Assembly: GCF_001411555.2 (NCBI RefSeq) | Contig: NC_049903.1 | Span: forward strand, 33,166,145-33,230,144 | Reading direction: 5' to 3' | Length of the DNA stretch: 64,000 bases | Source: Juglans regia | Taxonomy: Eukaryota > Streptophyta > Magnoliopsida > Fagales > Juglandaceae | Notes under the pieces: generated by a model | Databases searched by the model: none | Told to the model about the DNA's origin: nothing | What the model saw: the letters and a program-made list of their open reading frames with translations, nothing else | Made by a program: the position numbers and the translations under genes | Shown here: in pieces, positions 1-10,893 of the stretch | Position numbering within the stretch: position 1 is the stretch's first letter | Layout: the number at the start of each line of letters is the position of its first letter

Positions 1-706
1 GACAAGACTATTTAACAAAACATATCAAAAGAAGATACAAAAAAAACACAGATCCAACAGGCCGTCGGCAGCAGTGCTACTGGGTCGACACGACTCACAG
101 GAGGTCGTTGATAGATATATATATATATATATCGGATTGAGAAATTGCAGTGGAATGCGTATCCAGGCCCTGCATAAACCAAACCGAGGACCTCTCCGCC
201 GACGCAACGCTCGGTATTTTTGGGGCATGTAATTTTGAGACTTTCAAGATCGACTGACGGCCTTTCTTCTATAGTGTCACGCGTCATTGCAGCCTTTTTG
301 TGTTTTGTTTTTTCAATTTTTGCAGTATTTTCTTAATTTTTTGCAGTGTTTTTACAAAAATTAAAAATTAAAAAAAATATCGTACCCTCAGACCTTAGTC
401 TGATGGGAAGGTCTCCCCTCCGCTTAGTCGGGGTAGGGGGTTTTGTTACCAGGTTTGGTGCACCCTACTCCGTTTAGTCGGGATAGGGGGTTTTGTTACC
501 AGGTTCATTTACCTCTATCGTGGATAGAGTTGTGCTATCTCTTAAACTTAGGTCTTTAAAGATTTGCAGTCTGAAATAAACCATATCAGTCACTGAAATA
601 TGCTGAAAAGTTATTAACGATTGTAACTGGCTTGTTTTCAAGTCAATTTTGCAATGTCCTCTATTAATGAAGGAATGTGCTTTGTTTTTATCAAAAAAAA
701 AAAAAA
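1..706 (+). mobile_element. Non-coding retroposon, copy A (cut by window edge)
   Basis: No gene is seen here. From about 213 the sequence matches, in order, the 3' half of the element at 58061-58910: a GACTTTCAAGATCGACTG-like block, TGCAGTGTTTTT, repeated TTAGTCGGG blocks, CTAACGATTGTAA-like text, TTAATGAAGG, then a 14-A tail at 693-706. Within this copy a unit of about 50 bp containing TTAGTCGGG and TTTTGTTACCAGGTT is present twice in tandem (about 424-523). The A tail and absence of coding capacity point to a non-autonomous element mobilised by LINE machinery (inference). A TA run at 117-131 explains the ORF-like translations here. Confidence 0.55.
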
Positions 707-710
707 CCAA

Positions 711-2126
711 AAGAATTATTTCGTTTTAGTGAAAAATTTTTCTGAAATATCATGTGCGTAGGGAAGGAAAAAGCTACTCTCTAAGCTCTAGGCCCAAAAG
801 CAGTCTAAAAAATCCCGTTCCCCTTTGTCATTGCCTTCCCCGTCTATAGTCGTCGCCTTCTTAGAACCGTCGTCCCCTTCCCCCTGCTTAGAATCATTGT
901 CCGTCACATTCCCCTTCCTCAGTTGTCGCCTTCGTCAGGTAGAGTCTACCCTTAACATGATAAATGATTCCTGCTATGAGCTTTCAATTCTTGTTTTATG
1001 GTTTGAATTCTTGTTAGATGCTGAGCTTGTCTGCTATAACCCATGAGCTTGATTTATGCTATTTTAAGTTTATATTGATTTTTTTTTTCTAGTTTATCTT
1101 GTCATCTCTTGCTCGCCGAATCGAATAAGCAGATGTGGGATAAATTTTACATGTCATTGAGATACAATGGAATGAACACATGACAATAATTTATCAAGGA
1201 TCTTGATGGTTTTGAGGGTATTGTTGATTATGCTTAAAACCATTCAATAAAAAAAAGAAATCAATGAAAATTAAATAAAACAAATGCATCCTCAAGTTGT
1301 TGTTATTGAAACCAATTTAAAAACTAAAAAAAACTAAAAAATCAAGAAAAGGAAGTGATGATTTCTATGTCAATATGATAGTTAAACGAAGCAATTAGAA
1401 ATAACGCTTGCACTTGAGAGATCTTGTAAACCGGTTCCACCGATTTCGGCCGGTCCAGTCCGGTTTTTCGGTTAAAATTTACACTCCTACTCTTATGTAA
1501 TTACATATCTGGTTATTTTATCAATTGTCAATATCATAAATACAATAAGCTATGGAATTGGTTACTCTGGTCAATTGCTTTGTGTGATATGTCAGTCATT
1601 GACATGTCTAGTATACTTTGCAGTAAAGCCATTTAGTTAGTCTTTAGCCTTTTAATGAACAAAGTTGTTCGATTTTGGTCAAGTCCATATAATGAACCTA
1701 AAATATTTTCCTTTAGTTGCACCTGGCTGGAATGTTATGAACTATTATTGCTTTCCATTTTGGCCCATTTATGATTGTAAATAAGCCAACAAAGAAGGTC
1801 ATGCTTTCTACTTTAATGAGAAGTCCAAATTTGACCAAGAAAATAATTACTTTTCAATAGGAGCTTTTGAGAAGCTGCTAATAAAATGGTTAAACACATG
1901 TTCAATGGCAGTTTTGCAACAAGGTTTAATGCAACAGTGTTAGCATTGCTACCAACCTACTCACAAAATGCATATCTATATAAAATAAATATCAAAATAT
2001 TAAATACAGTTGTAATTCTTGCTTGTCAATAATTTTTTTTTCATATATTATATAATCCAAGAAATCTTTGTTATGTTGCAGCAGCATCTCTACTTATTCC
2101 AAGAGTGTTTCTGTTTTTGATATGCA
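711..2126 (+). other. Gene-poor stretch; possible leader exon and intron of the GRF gene
   Basis: No convincing coding region. Position 780-939 is pyrimidine-rich and ends at a good splice donor (CGTCAG then GTAGAG). A good acceptor (ATGTTGCAG) lies at about 2072-2080, 46 bases before the ATG of the zinc-finger gene at 2127, so this may be a 5' leader exon and intron; that is inference. At about 1430-1490 there is a CCGGTTCCACCG... ACCGG-rich block followed by AAATTTACACTCCTA, which looks like one end of a DNA transposon of the hAT kind; I did not find its partner end. Confidence 0.25.
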
Positions 2127-2746
2127 ATGTCTTCATCGCATTCTTCATCTTCTTTGGTTGATCGTTTTTCGAATCACGCTCCAAGATGTTTATGCAGAGA
2201 GATGGTAGGTCTAAAATTCTCGAACACCCCAAGAAGTCCAAGGCAACATTTTTATTCATGTCCAAATTACAATAATGAGGTGAACACTAATATTTTCTCT
2301 TGTTTGTGTACTTTTATTTTCCTACATTGTTGTATTAATCATAATTTTCCACAATGATTTGTACAAATTGTTTGTTGTAGGAAATGTCATACTACAAGTA
2401 CTTTTTATGGGCATATATTGAAGTAGGAAATGAAGGAAAAGTTTTTTGGAAAAGAGAATGTCGCCTTCCAAAGAGAGAGGAAGAACTCCAAAAATGGGAG
2501 GAAGAACTCCAAAAAAGGTATGAAGAACTCCAAAACAGGGAGGAAAAACTCCAACCTGCATGGGAAGAGATTCAAAAAAGGGAGGAAGACATCCAAAATA
2601 TTACATTTGGACTTCTTAATGATCGGGATGAGCTTCAAGGTCAAATGAAAGATATTAGCCTAGCACACATGCTACTCTACGTGTATTGGAGACTTCCAAT
2701 TCTAATATCATGTTGTTGGATAGGATCAAGAAAAATTACAGATTAA
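2127..2746 (+). CDS. Small GRF-type zinc-finger protein with coiled coil
   Basis: Two exons, 2127-2279 and 2381-2746, joined in phase by a 101-base intron (AATGAG then GTGAAC; TTGTTGTAG acceptor). Predicted protein 172 aa. Residues about 20-70 carry CLC, FSNTPRSPRQHFYSCPN and YKYFLW, the pattern of the GRF zinc finger (C-x-C ... CP ... C-x-F-F-x-W), a domain thought to bind nucleic acid. The final zinc ligand is replaced by tyrosine (MSYYKYFLW), so the finger may not fold normally. Residues about 85-130 are a charged coiled coil of repeated EELQ/REE units. The C-terminus has a hydrophobic run (LLYVYWRLPILISCCWI) that could be a membrane segment, as in other small plant GRF proteins. Splice sites and lack of stops favour a real or recently active gene. 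Function unknown. Confidence 0.5.
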
Positions 2747-3573
2747 GTAAATGTGTACCAAACTGTGTAACTTTGTTCAGGATGTAATAGGTTTAGAACA
2801 TTTATCAATATAATATTCAAATCTAGCAGTTGTGTATGAAACTCTTAGAACCTATGGTATTTATATAATATATTATAAGTGTTGTCATGTATTCAGACAG
2901 TTTGGATTGCTATGTTTGCAATACTCAAAAGTTAGATAATAATGGCAGCATGTACTACTAGGAGTTAGAAAATTATAATGACCAATCTCATGTCCACCAA
3001 TCTCATGAATATGACCAATCATGTAATCATTTGAAAATATAGTGCAAATCTCATGTCCACCAAAATCTATATCAATCCATACTCATAAACTGGTTAAAAT
3101 ATCCAACATCATCAGCAATACACTGAACGTCCCATCATGCCAAAATAGAATTACACGAATGAAGTTATGAAATACATGAACCAATTCTTTTTAACATAGT
3201 CAAAATGCAGTAGTCTACACAGTCTTCTCATCAGTCCTTGAGAGGGTCATGATATTAGAAGTCCACCTGCAAGTAATTTGAAAAGTTGGGTAAAAATCAT
3301 AAAAAAAAAATCTCATTACTTGTTCAACATAGAAACAAAGGGAAAAGTACCAACATTTACCTGAGAAACAACGTTGTGTTGTGTACCAGGCACTTGCGAA
3401 ACAACACTTTGTTGTAAGCCAGGTAATATTAACGAATTTGTTGGGTTTAATACATCTTTCGGATGTGCTGTCGCCTACATTTGAATACATAAAAAAATTA
3501 AATAACTTAAAAATAAATTTTTGCATATATCAAAATCTCATTATTTAAATCTTTCCACAATTTTCCTCTGTCA
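2747..3573. other. Intergenic, nothing recognised
   Basis: AT-rich spacer between the zinc-finger gene and the FAR1-like pseudogene. Short blocks such as CCAATCTCATG recur two to three times around 2985-3060, but no gene, RNA or bounded transposon is visible. Confidence 0.3.
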
Positions 3574-5850
3574 CTAGCCACTGACCTTTTTATTTTTGTT
3601 TTGCAACTTCTCTATTGTAGGTTGTCTCCTCTTCGATGGGAGCCTCCATTTGCCTTTAACAACGTGAGGACTCACCATTTTCTTTGAACTTCCAGTTTTG
3701 ACATTAATGGAAGTATGAGTATTTGCAACTGTAGTTTGAGGTTTTGTTTTAGTGGAAATCAAATTCATTGCCTGCAACTTCTGTGTCATGTTCATAGAAT
3801 TATCTTCATTTTCTACTGTATTTGTAGCTACTTCTTAGCATATTTTTATCAAACAAGAGTACCTACCAGTAGCTGGTTTACTACTCAAATCATCGTAACT
3901 GTTTCGAATGAGAGCATAAATACCTTTAATGTCCTTCCTCCACCAATCCATAATGTACTTTTCCGGCAACACTCAAACATCCCTTGAGGCAAAAATTGCA
4001 AGAATATGCATACATATAATTTCTCTCATCTCCAATAGTTCACACATGCACTTCCCCTCTCACTCATTTTCATTGAAATATGCCTGCAAAGTTGATCGTT
4101 AGATGCAATCTTCAACTTGCCTCTGGTCATTAACTTGATATGTTGTAATCATCCCTTCCATTTTTATGAGAACATAATGAGAATAGATAATTTTTATTAC
4201 TTTTGCGTATACTTCCTTAAACTTAGAATTCATGTACACTTCCTAAAATTTCTTCTCCACAGATAAATGGGATATATATGGGATTGTACAATTGAATGAG
4301 TAAAAGTTTGCTGCCATTCCATTCACTACTTTCTTCCTCAGTACATTCTCAAATTGATCAACGAATTCTTTTAACGTAATTCTTGAATGTACAAATCAAT
4401 CGAAAAAGGCATATATACTCTCACTTCTCTGACTTGTGCTCATCTCAGTCTAGAACGTATTTTTTAGGTATACGGGAACCCAATATATTTGCTCACTATA
4501 GAGACTTTGAAGTCTTGCATCTTCGTGTAAATTGTAAGTGTCAAGAAACACCTTCCAATACTTCTCAAACTCGTCAAAAGCTTCATACTCATAAACTCAT
4601 TTCTGCAATGCACTCTTCAAACCACCCTTATATTCAGCCTGTGAACCCAACTTCTCTTGCAATTTTTGCATTATGTGCCACAAATAGTATCCGTGATGGG
4701 TGTTTGGAAAAACTATTGTAATAGCATTTTTCATTGCCCTGTCTTAATTAGTGATGATAGTTTTTGGCGATCTCTCATCCTTACATTTCAACCAAGTCTC
4801 AAATAACCAAACAATTGTTTCAGTACTTTCAGTTGATATCAAACCTACTCCCAAAAGTATGTATTGTCCATAGTGATTAACACCAACAAAAGGGGCGAAT
4901 GATATGCCATATCTATTTGTTAGGTACGTTGTATCAACTGTAACAACATCTCCAAAATACCCATATGATGCTCTACTACGTGCATCGGCCCAAAAGACAT
5001 TTTGTAATCGTCTATCATCATCAAAATCCATCAATGAGTAAAACTTATAATTCTTATACTACATTCTCTCAAAATACGAAGTGCATCAGTACCTCATTTG
5101 CCCAAGTCTTAGATGTCGAGCATTGTCAATATAATTCTGTGCATCTTTCTCAATAAATAGAAGTTTCCCGAATCCACCAATCTCGACAACCAATTCGTTA
5201 AAACTTTTAGCCATACTTATTCATGTCTTGTCATTAATATCTAATTGCCTCTTTACGAAATAATCAATAGCTCGATAACATCTAAAAAATCTTATCTTTT
5301 GTGGACTCAGCCCATAGTTATGTGCATTTTGAACAGTAGTTATGTACGGGACACCACCAACCAAGATTGCATTAATCTTTACCTTACAATCAATTTTCAT
5401 TGTCGGTCGTGGTTTAGAAAGGTTGGTAATACGATTCCTTGCCTTACCACCATGAGCACAACCAAGTGTTACATATCTAACACTCCCATCATCTTCCATT
5501 TTATTTCTTTGAGTCATTATGCCAAATCCAATCTGTTTCCCATATTACTTGTAGTAGTCAATGAGTTTTTGCTCAATTTTAAAAAATATCCCCGGTGTTG
5601 ACTCTGAAGCCACATCATCATCATTTCTCAGCATTGGCTCTAAAACCCCATGATCATCATTCCCAAACGTTGGCTCTAAGACCCCATCATCATCATCACT
5701 CCCCAAAGTTGGCTCTAGAACCCCATCAGTTACTTTCTCATCATTTCTCACATTCGGAGTATTCGGATAAGTACTGCTTTCAGAAGAAAACAACGATCGC
5801 CTAGTAGATGTGCTTTCTTTCCATTTCTCCATCGAGTTGTACACCAAGAA
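3574..5850 (-). pseudogene. FAR1-RELATED SEQUENCE (FAR1/FHY3, MULE-derived) pseudogene
   Basis: Read on the - strand, all parts of an FRS protein appear in order. 5847-5545: acidic N-terminus with three to four repeats of the type GVLEPTxGxDDD. 5530-5221: FAR1 DNA-binding domain (KQIGFGIMTQRN-like start, DGSVRYVTLGCAHGGKARNR, HNYGLSPQK). 5220-5040: linker with NYIDNARHLRLG. 5034-4400: MULE transposase domain (FGDVVTVDTTYLTNRYG, FAPFVGVNHYGQ, KNAITIVFPNTHH, YYLWHIMQKL). 4090-3880: SWIM-like remnant (MHILAIFASRDV, PEKYIMDWWRKDIK, SYDDLSSKP). 3795-3574: basic tail (VVKGKWRLPSKRR). Several in-frame stops (for example after KTIITN near 4744, and in ALQK-stop-VYEYE) and frame changes show it is dead. 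FRS proteins are transcription factors domesticated from Mutator transposases. Confidence 0.85.
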
Positions 5851-6604
5851 TACCTACATAGAGTAAGAACTAACATCAAGAACAATCTCGATTTATTTAA
5901 GCACAACATGAAATTAAAAAAAAAATTAAATAAGTAAAAAAACTTGGTATGGAAAAGACAAATGAACATTTAAGCACAACATGAATATTTTCACTAATGT
6001 AGATTTCATGCACAAATGTACTCAGTAATATTTTCATTCATGTACAAAAGTATTCCAACATGAATACACATTGGAAGACTCAAGTGTAGTTTTGCTTTGC
6101 TTTGAATTTTTGGGCATGTCGTATCCCTCTAATATCAAGTTTCACTTAGTTTTCCAGTACCATTTTTTTCCAGTCTCTCTTTGATTTCTTTGGTTAAAGA
6201 CAATCACCCTTGAATGGTTAATTTCCTTTGCAACCTCTATATTTCACTTAGTTTTCAATTAAGGTCCTGGACTTTTCATTTTAGTAATTAAAATGTCAAA
6301 TTTATGCGTTTCAATTATACTTCAATTATGTTGCTATTTTGGCAGCCCCCACGGGGAAACTATTGCAGAGTCATGCACTCAACAAAGAAAGGAACCACGG
6401 TGCTAGAAGTAGGTGTGTGTGGGGAAGGTGAGATCAGTTAAATGTAGTCGTAATTATTCAATTTATAGATATCTTGATTTCATACACAAAACCTCATTTA
6501 CTTTCCATTAAAAAATGCAAAGTAAGCCACTTTCCATTAAGAAATGTAAAGAAACTTCAGGTTTTTTGAAGAGAAACAAATTCAGGTAACAAATTCCTTA
6601 CTTG
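5851..6604. other. Intergenic, nothing recognised
   Basis: AT-rich spacer beyond the 5' end of the FRS pseudogene. Apart from short A/T runs I see no gene or bounded element. Confidence 0.3.
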
Positions 6605-6805
6605 CTCTATCAATGGTGGAGGATGCCAAAGATGGGCAGTGGAGGGGAAGAGCACTGCGACTCTATGGATGGTGGTGGAGGTCGGCGATGGGCAGTGGAG
6701 GAGAAGAGCACTGAGAATCCGTTGATGGTGGAGAAGGCCGACAATGGGCAGTGAAGTATGTGACTCTGTCAATGGTGGAGGAGGTTGTCGACGGGCAATG
6801 GACAC
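6605..6805. repeat. GC-rich minisatellite, about 55-bp unit, 3-4 copies
   Basis: Imperfect tandem copies of a unit containing GATGGGCAGTGGAGG and GAAGAGCACTG start near 6633, 6688 and 6743, with a decayed fourth. The purine-rich + strand stands out from the AT-rich surroundings. Proline/serine-rich translations on the - strand come from this repeat and are not taken as a gene. Confidence 0.6.
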
Positions 6806-7153
6806 AGATTGACGAGAGGGAAAAAAAAAATTCAGCTTTCGATTTTCAATAATTTTGATTTCTAGTAGGAAACAGGGACAATTTAGTCATTTGAATGAAA
6901 CACACGTGCACATGTATGTAGGACTACAAAGGAGCCCCAGAATGGAACTATATGTAGCAGCTCTCATATTGGATTAGCCTTTCCAGTTTCCATTGAAGTT
7001 TCAAGAAAACAAAACGTTGGAACCTAGACACAGGCTAGTAGCTAAGGCTATCAAGTTTATTAAAAATGTCTCACACCTGTGAGTAGTAATGAAATAATAG
7101 TAAAATAATACTAATAAATTATTTATAAATAATAATAAACTATTTGTAAATAA
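6806..7153. other. Intergenic, nothing recognised
   Basis: Spacer between the minisatellite and the MITE. No gene or element boundary seen. Confidence 0.3.
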
Positions 7154-7162
7154 TAGTGAAAT

Positions 7163-7387
7163 GAAAAATTCTATTCATAAGCCTCATACACCACACATAA
7201 TATTTTTTGTGATTTTTTTTAATTTCTTTTCTTACCAAATGTGTTGTATATGGATGATGAGTAAAAGAATTCAATTGTTTTAAAAAGAATAAAACTAAAA
7301 AAAAAAAAAATTAAAAAAAACTAAAAAATAAAAATAAAATAAAAAAATTATGGTGTGTGGTGTATAGACTTATGAATAGCAATGCTT
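7163..7387. mobile_element. MITE with 9-bp target duplication (Mutator-like)
   Basis: A 225-bp element flanked by the direct repeat TAGTGAAAT at 7154-7162 and 7388-7396. Its ends are imperfect inverted repeats sharing CTATTCATAAG and ACACCACACA (left CTATTCATAAGCCTCATACACC, written here in parts; right GGTGTATAGACTTATGAATAG). The interior is A/T-rich. A 9-bp duplication is typical of Mutator-type elements. A similar short element with CACCACACA ends lies near 22745-22835. Confidence 0.65.
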
Positions 7388-7396
7388 TAGTGAAAT

Positions 7397-8231
7397 AATC
7401 CGAAAACAGTTCAATTGCCAAACACAGTCCAGTCGTATGTGGTTGTTCTAAGTGTGGGAACATGGGTATATATATACCATGCATGAAAAACGTTGAATCT
7501 ATATATATGCATGGGTGTAATTAATTTGGAGGAACTTCCCGTGTACAATGTGCATGTTAGCCTTTTTCTTTATGTTTTTTAGCAGTTATTGAGTGATTCG
7601 TTTCGAAAGATCTGTAGCCCAATTACACTTTTGAAACTCAATTACACTTTTGAAACTTTCTCCAAGAATCCCTGTCTCGACGGCTCTTTCTCTGTGTCTC
7701 TTTCTCTCCTCAATTAATGAATTTCGAGATATACTCATTGAAAATCATGACTTCTCTTAATTCCTAACATCCAGAGGATGCTAAGGGAAATTATAAGTAC
7801 CGAGCTGGTTTTTTTTTTAATCGAATTGGTTTGTCCTAATTAAGAGATTTCTCCAACAAGTACCAGAGATTAATGTCGATCAAGAAAAATAAAAGTAAGA
7901 TTAATATCTTTATTTGGATGATTTAATATGAAATAGGCATAATACTTGATGTCATAAAATTCATTCATATGATATATATATTATATATATACTATTGTTA
8001 TATATCTATCAATTAGCACGAAGATATAACTTGCATAACCTTAATTTAGTACATGATTAATGTACTTGGAATAAAAACCATGTACATGTGTAATGAATAT
8101 GAGATGGTGTGCATTAATCGTGAAACTGCGTGCATGCTCCCGCGTAATTAAATAACCAATTTTGGTGTAAGATGGGAAGAAAAAATGAAAAATGATATAC
8201 ACAATTTTGTTTTTTAACTTTTTACATAACC
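7397..8231. other. Intergenic, nothing recognised
   Basis: AT-rich spacer with TATATA runs (7972-8005). It ends at the ACC target duplication of the CACTA element. No gene seen. Confidence 0.3.
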
Positions 8232-8552
8232 CACTACAACATTTTGACTCTTTTAGGATAAAAATTTTCGTCTCAAAAAACTATTGTTTCGTCTCAAAGT
8301 AGTTTTTGGGAAAAAAAAAAAAAAGCGTCTCAATATTATTGTCCTAGAAGGTTTTTTGGAACAAAAATGGAAAAAATCGTTCGAACAGAATTTTTTTTGG
8401 ACGATTTTATTATGTCCTAGAAAGGATGTCGAACAGTCAAATTTACACATTCGAACAAACAAAAAAATTGAACGGATTGGATTACTTGCTCGATTGATTA
8501 AATTCGATAATTCGAACGAGATTCCGTTTGAATGTCACAATTTAAGTTCAAA

Positions 8553-9336
8553 TGTTATTCCTCCATATGCCCAATCTGTCTCCTCCATCCTAAATCAGTC
8601 TTACATGCTCTCTGGTCATGTAAAGCTGCCCAAGATGTGTGGTCTATGTGTTCAAGGAGGCTACATAAATCTTGTATCGAGGATGACCCTTTTAAAGAAG
8701 TCTTGATGCCTATCTTGGACCAACTCTCTTCCATGGAAGTTATAGAAGTAGCTGTCATTGCTAAAATGATCTGGTATAGAAGAGCCTCTTGGATCTTTGA
8801 GAAGCACTTTAACTCTCCTATCCAAGTGTCAAAACATATTAACATAGAGTTCCAATCCATTAGTTCCTGGCAAGCGGGTAGCATAAAACAACCTAAGGTC
8901 ATTGTGCCTATAGGAGTGGTTATTAGGGATTCAGTTGGCTTCCTAACAGCCACCTTATGCTCCTCTATACCCTTGACCCCTGATCCTTTTATGGGGGAAG
9001 CAGTAGCAGCACTTAGAGCCACTTCTTTCTGTGCTGAGCTGGGGCTTCACCAACTCATCCTAGAAGGTGACTCTCTTGCTGTGGTGAAGGCTGTCCAACA
9101 GAAGGAAGATAGCTGGAGTTCTACAGGAATTGTCATCCGAGATATCAAGCTAATGCTATCCAAGACCCGAAACTAGTCCATTAAACATGTCCCAAGGAAA
9201 GTCAATGTTATTGCTCATTGTTTGGCATAATTTGCTTTCAATTGCTCAAAAGACTGTATACTTATTGAGGATTATCCTCCTTGCATTCAACATTTAATCT
9301 AATGAATGAAGTTTGTTCCTTTAAAAAAAAAAAAAA
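8553..9336 (+). mobile_element. 5'-truncated LINE fragment (zf-RVT and RNase H), inserted in the CACTA element
   Basis: The + strand encodes the end of an L1-type polyprotein: a zinc-binding reverse-transcriptase region (ICPICLLHPKSVLHALWSC) then an RVT_3 RNase H-like domain (VVIRDSVGFLTA, GEAVAALRATSFCAELGL, LILEGDSLAVVKAVQ, then IKHVPRKVNVIAH beyond a stop). The open frame runs to 9176 and then has stops. A run of 14 A ends it at 9336. GTTCAAA occurs at both borders (8546-8552, 9337-9343), a plausible short target duplication inside the CACTA subterminal repeats. It is a dead retrotransposed fragment, not a gene. Confidence 0.75.
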
Positions 9337-9800
9337 GTTCAAACGCTATATAATGTTCCAACATATATAGTTGAATGTTCAAACTAAAGATATTAACGTT
9401 CAAACATCTATAGTTGATAATTCGAACTTCATTTTGATGTTCGAACATTTCACTTTCAAATCCGTTCGAATGTTTAATGCATTATTCAAAAGGTTATGTA
9501 ATGTTCAATTTGCCTGATGTTTGTTTGAACGTAGTTTAGGTATTACGTTCGAATGTCTTTATTACACCGTTTGAATGGTTGGCACTTATTAACTATTCGA
9601 ACGGTTTTTTTGCATTCGAACAGTATGATATTTTCTTCAACCCATTAATAGAAAACAAAATACACATAAATAACATCTTAAAATATATTAGTGCGTATTC
9701 AACAAATATAAAAGTAGTCTCATAAGTGCAAACCAACTAAATAAAATAGTAGTTTTCATAATACAAAAGACAGTTGAAAATCTGATCTATAAATTAAATT
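9337..9800. repeat. CACTA subterminal repeats (GTTCGAAC-type motifs)
   Basis: A dense array of short motifs such as CGTTCAAAC, TTCGAAC, CGTTCGAA and CGTTTGAA in both orientations, spaced irregularly at about 15-40 bases. It matches the arrays near 15300-16620 and 18080-18370. Read as the left subterminal region displaced inwards by the LINE insertion. Confidence 0.55.
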
Positions 9801-9945
9801 AGTTGCTTGGAGGTTTGAATTGTTGCATAAGCATCTCCAGGAGTTGCATTTCTCTCTTGAACTATGCTTGTTGCTCTTCTTGTGGTTTCATCAGCATCTC
9901 CAAGTCAACTCGTTGGGCCACTAACTCATATGTTTGAACAAAGGG
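9801..9945 (-). pseudogene. C-terminal tail of a plant transposon protein in the CACTA element
   Basis: On the - strand a short coding-like stretch reads ELVAQRVDLEMLMKPQEEQQA and, after a stop, FKREMQLLEMLMQQFKPPSN, then a stop. Such Q/E/M-rich helical tails are typical of ORFs carried by plant CACTA elements. It is interrupted upstream by the copia insertion (LTR border near 9946). Only this tail can be assigned. Confidence 0.35.
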
Positions 9946-10893
9946 GCTGCAAAACAGACAATAGTGAGAGAAAGTTTGCTTCAAGGTGCGTTACAATGTC
10001 GCTTTCCTTAAGACAATATTCGCCCCCACTAATAACGGTATGCACACGGGTTACAAGCAAATTTGCCTCCAAGATACAATGAAGCCCAGAACAAGTATGT
10101 TTGTCTAACTGCGTTATGCACACACGAAATTAGACCCCGAATACCCTCAGATTTTGCTATTCAACCAAGAAATTAGAAATCTGTTCTCTCGAGAACAAAC
10201 AGATTCTAACAAGTTCTAATAATATGAAGAAGTGAAGAACTTGGGAGAGAGAGAATTCGAAATTATATTCTGTACTATTCAAATGGCAGGCCAATGGGTC
10301 TATTTATAGATAACCAAAGGTTGTGAACGAAAAGTTATAACTCTTCGTATTTCTGAAAACTGTTCAGAACAAGTACATATATTATGCCTGTTGCCAGTCG
10401 ACACAACAGTTGGACTTAGTCCAATGGTCGCCTGGCTTCCGTTTCAACTGGTTGGCACCAGTTCGAATCACCGCGTGCGCGCTTGGGAAATTAAATTTGT
10501 TTTTACTAAGCATCGCAGCGCCTTGCGCAAGGAACCCCTCCTGATGCGTTGCTACGCCTCGCATGCCCGCATGCAGTGCGTCGCGCCCTTGTGCTTCACG
10601 CCTTGGAGCTTTAGCCGCATGGAGCCATCTTCATAAATCATTTAAAAATGATTCTTGCCGTGGGGATGACTCGAACTCCAGCCCTTTGGTTAAACCAGAT
10701 CCATAATTACCACTCAACCAACGGGTGGCTTGTGTTGCTTGTAGAGATGCAAATTTTTATAACTCTCATAAACATTCCACATCTTCTCTCTTTCCAAAGT
10801 AACTTACAACTTCCAAAATCAACCCAAAAAATATTATTAATAATAAATATTATATATATATATATTATTTTGAAAATATTTCCAATAATCCCC
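9946..10893 (-). repeat. Ty1/copia 3' long terminal repeat (approximate borders)
   Basis: Downstream of the copia RNase H on the - strand a purine-rich tract (AAAATGGTGGGGGA, 10895-10908) precedes a region starting TTGGAAATATTTTC. The region holds a TATA-like TCTATAAATAGACC near 10303-10316 and a pyrimidine-rich leader-like stretch after it, the order expected in an LTR. The 5' LTR is missing, so the ends could not be fixed by comparison. It also holds two tRNA-like segments, described separately. Confidence 0.5.
10654..10728 (-). other. tRNA-like segment (A and B boxes) in the copia LTR
   Basis: On the - strand TTGGTTGAGTGGTAAT resembles a pol III A box and, about 30 bases on, GGAGTTCGAGTCATCC resembles a B box and T arm. 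A second segment with a B-box-like CAGTTCGAATCACC lies on the + strand at 10459-10472. Neither folds into a clean tRNA by eye, so they are read as SINE-derived or tRNA-derived pieces captured by the LTR, not as tRNA genes. Confidence 0.35.

Noticed and set aside
825..1046. 73-codon serine/proline ORF
   Set aside because: Low-complexity translation of a pyrimidine-rich stretch; a leader exon is the more likely reading.
3574..5850. Domesticated, working FAR1-related gene
   Set aside because: Several in-frame stops and frame changes cross every domain.
10654..10728. Functional tRNA gene
   Set aside because: A and B boxes are present, but I cannot draw a proper acceptor stem and anticodon arm, and it lies in a retroelement LTR.
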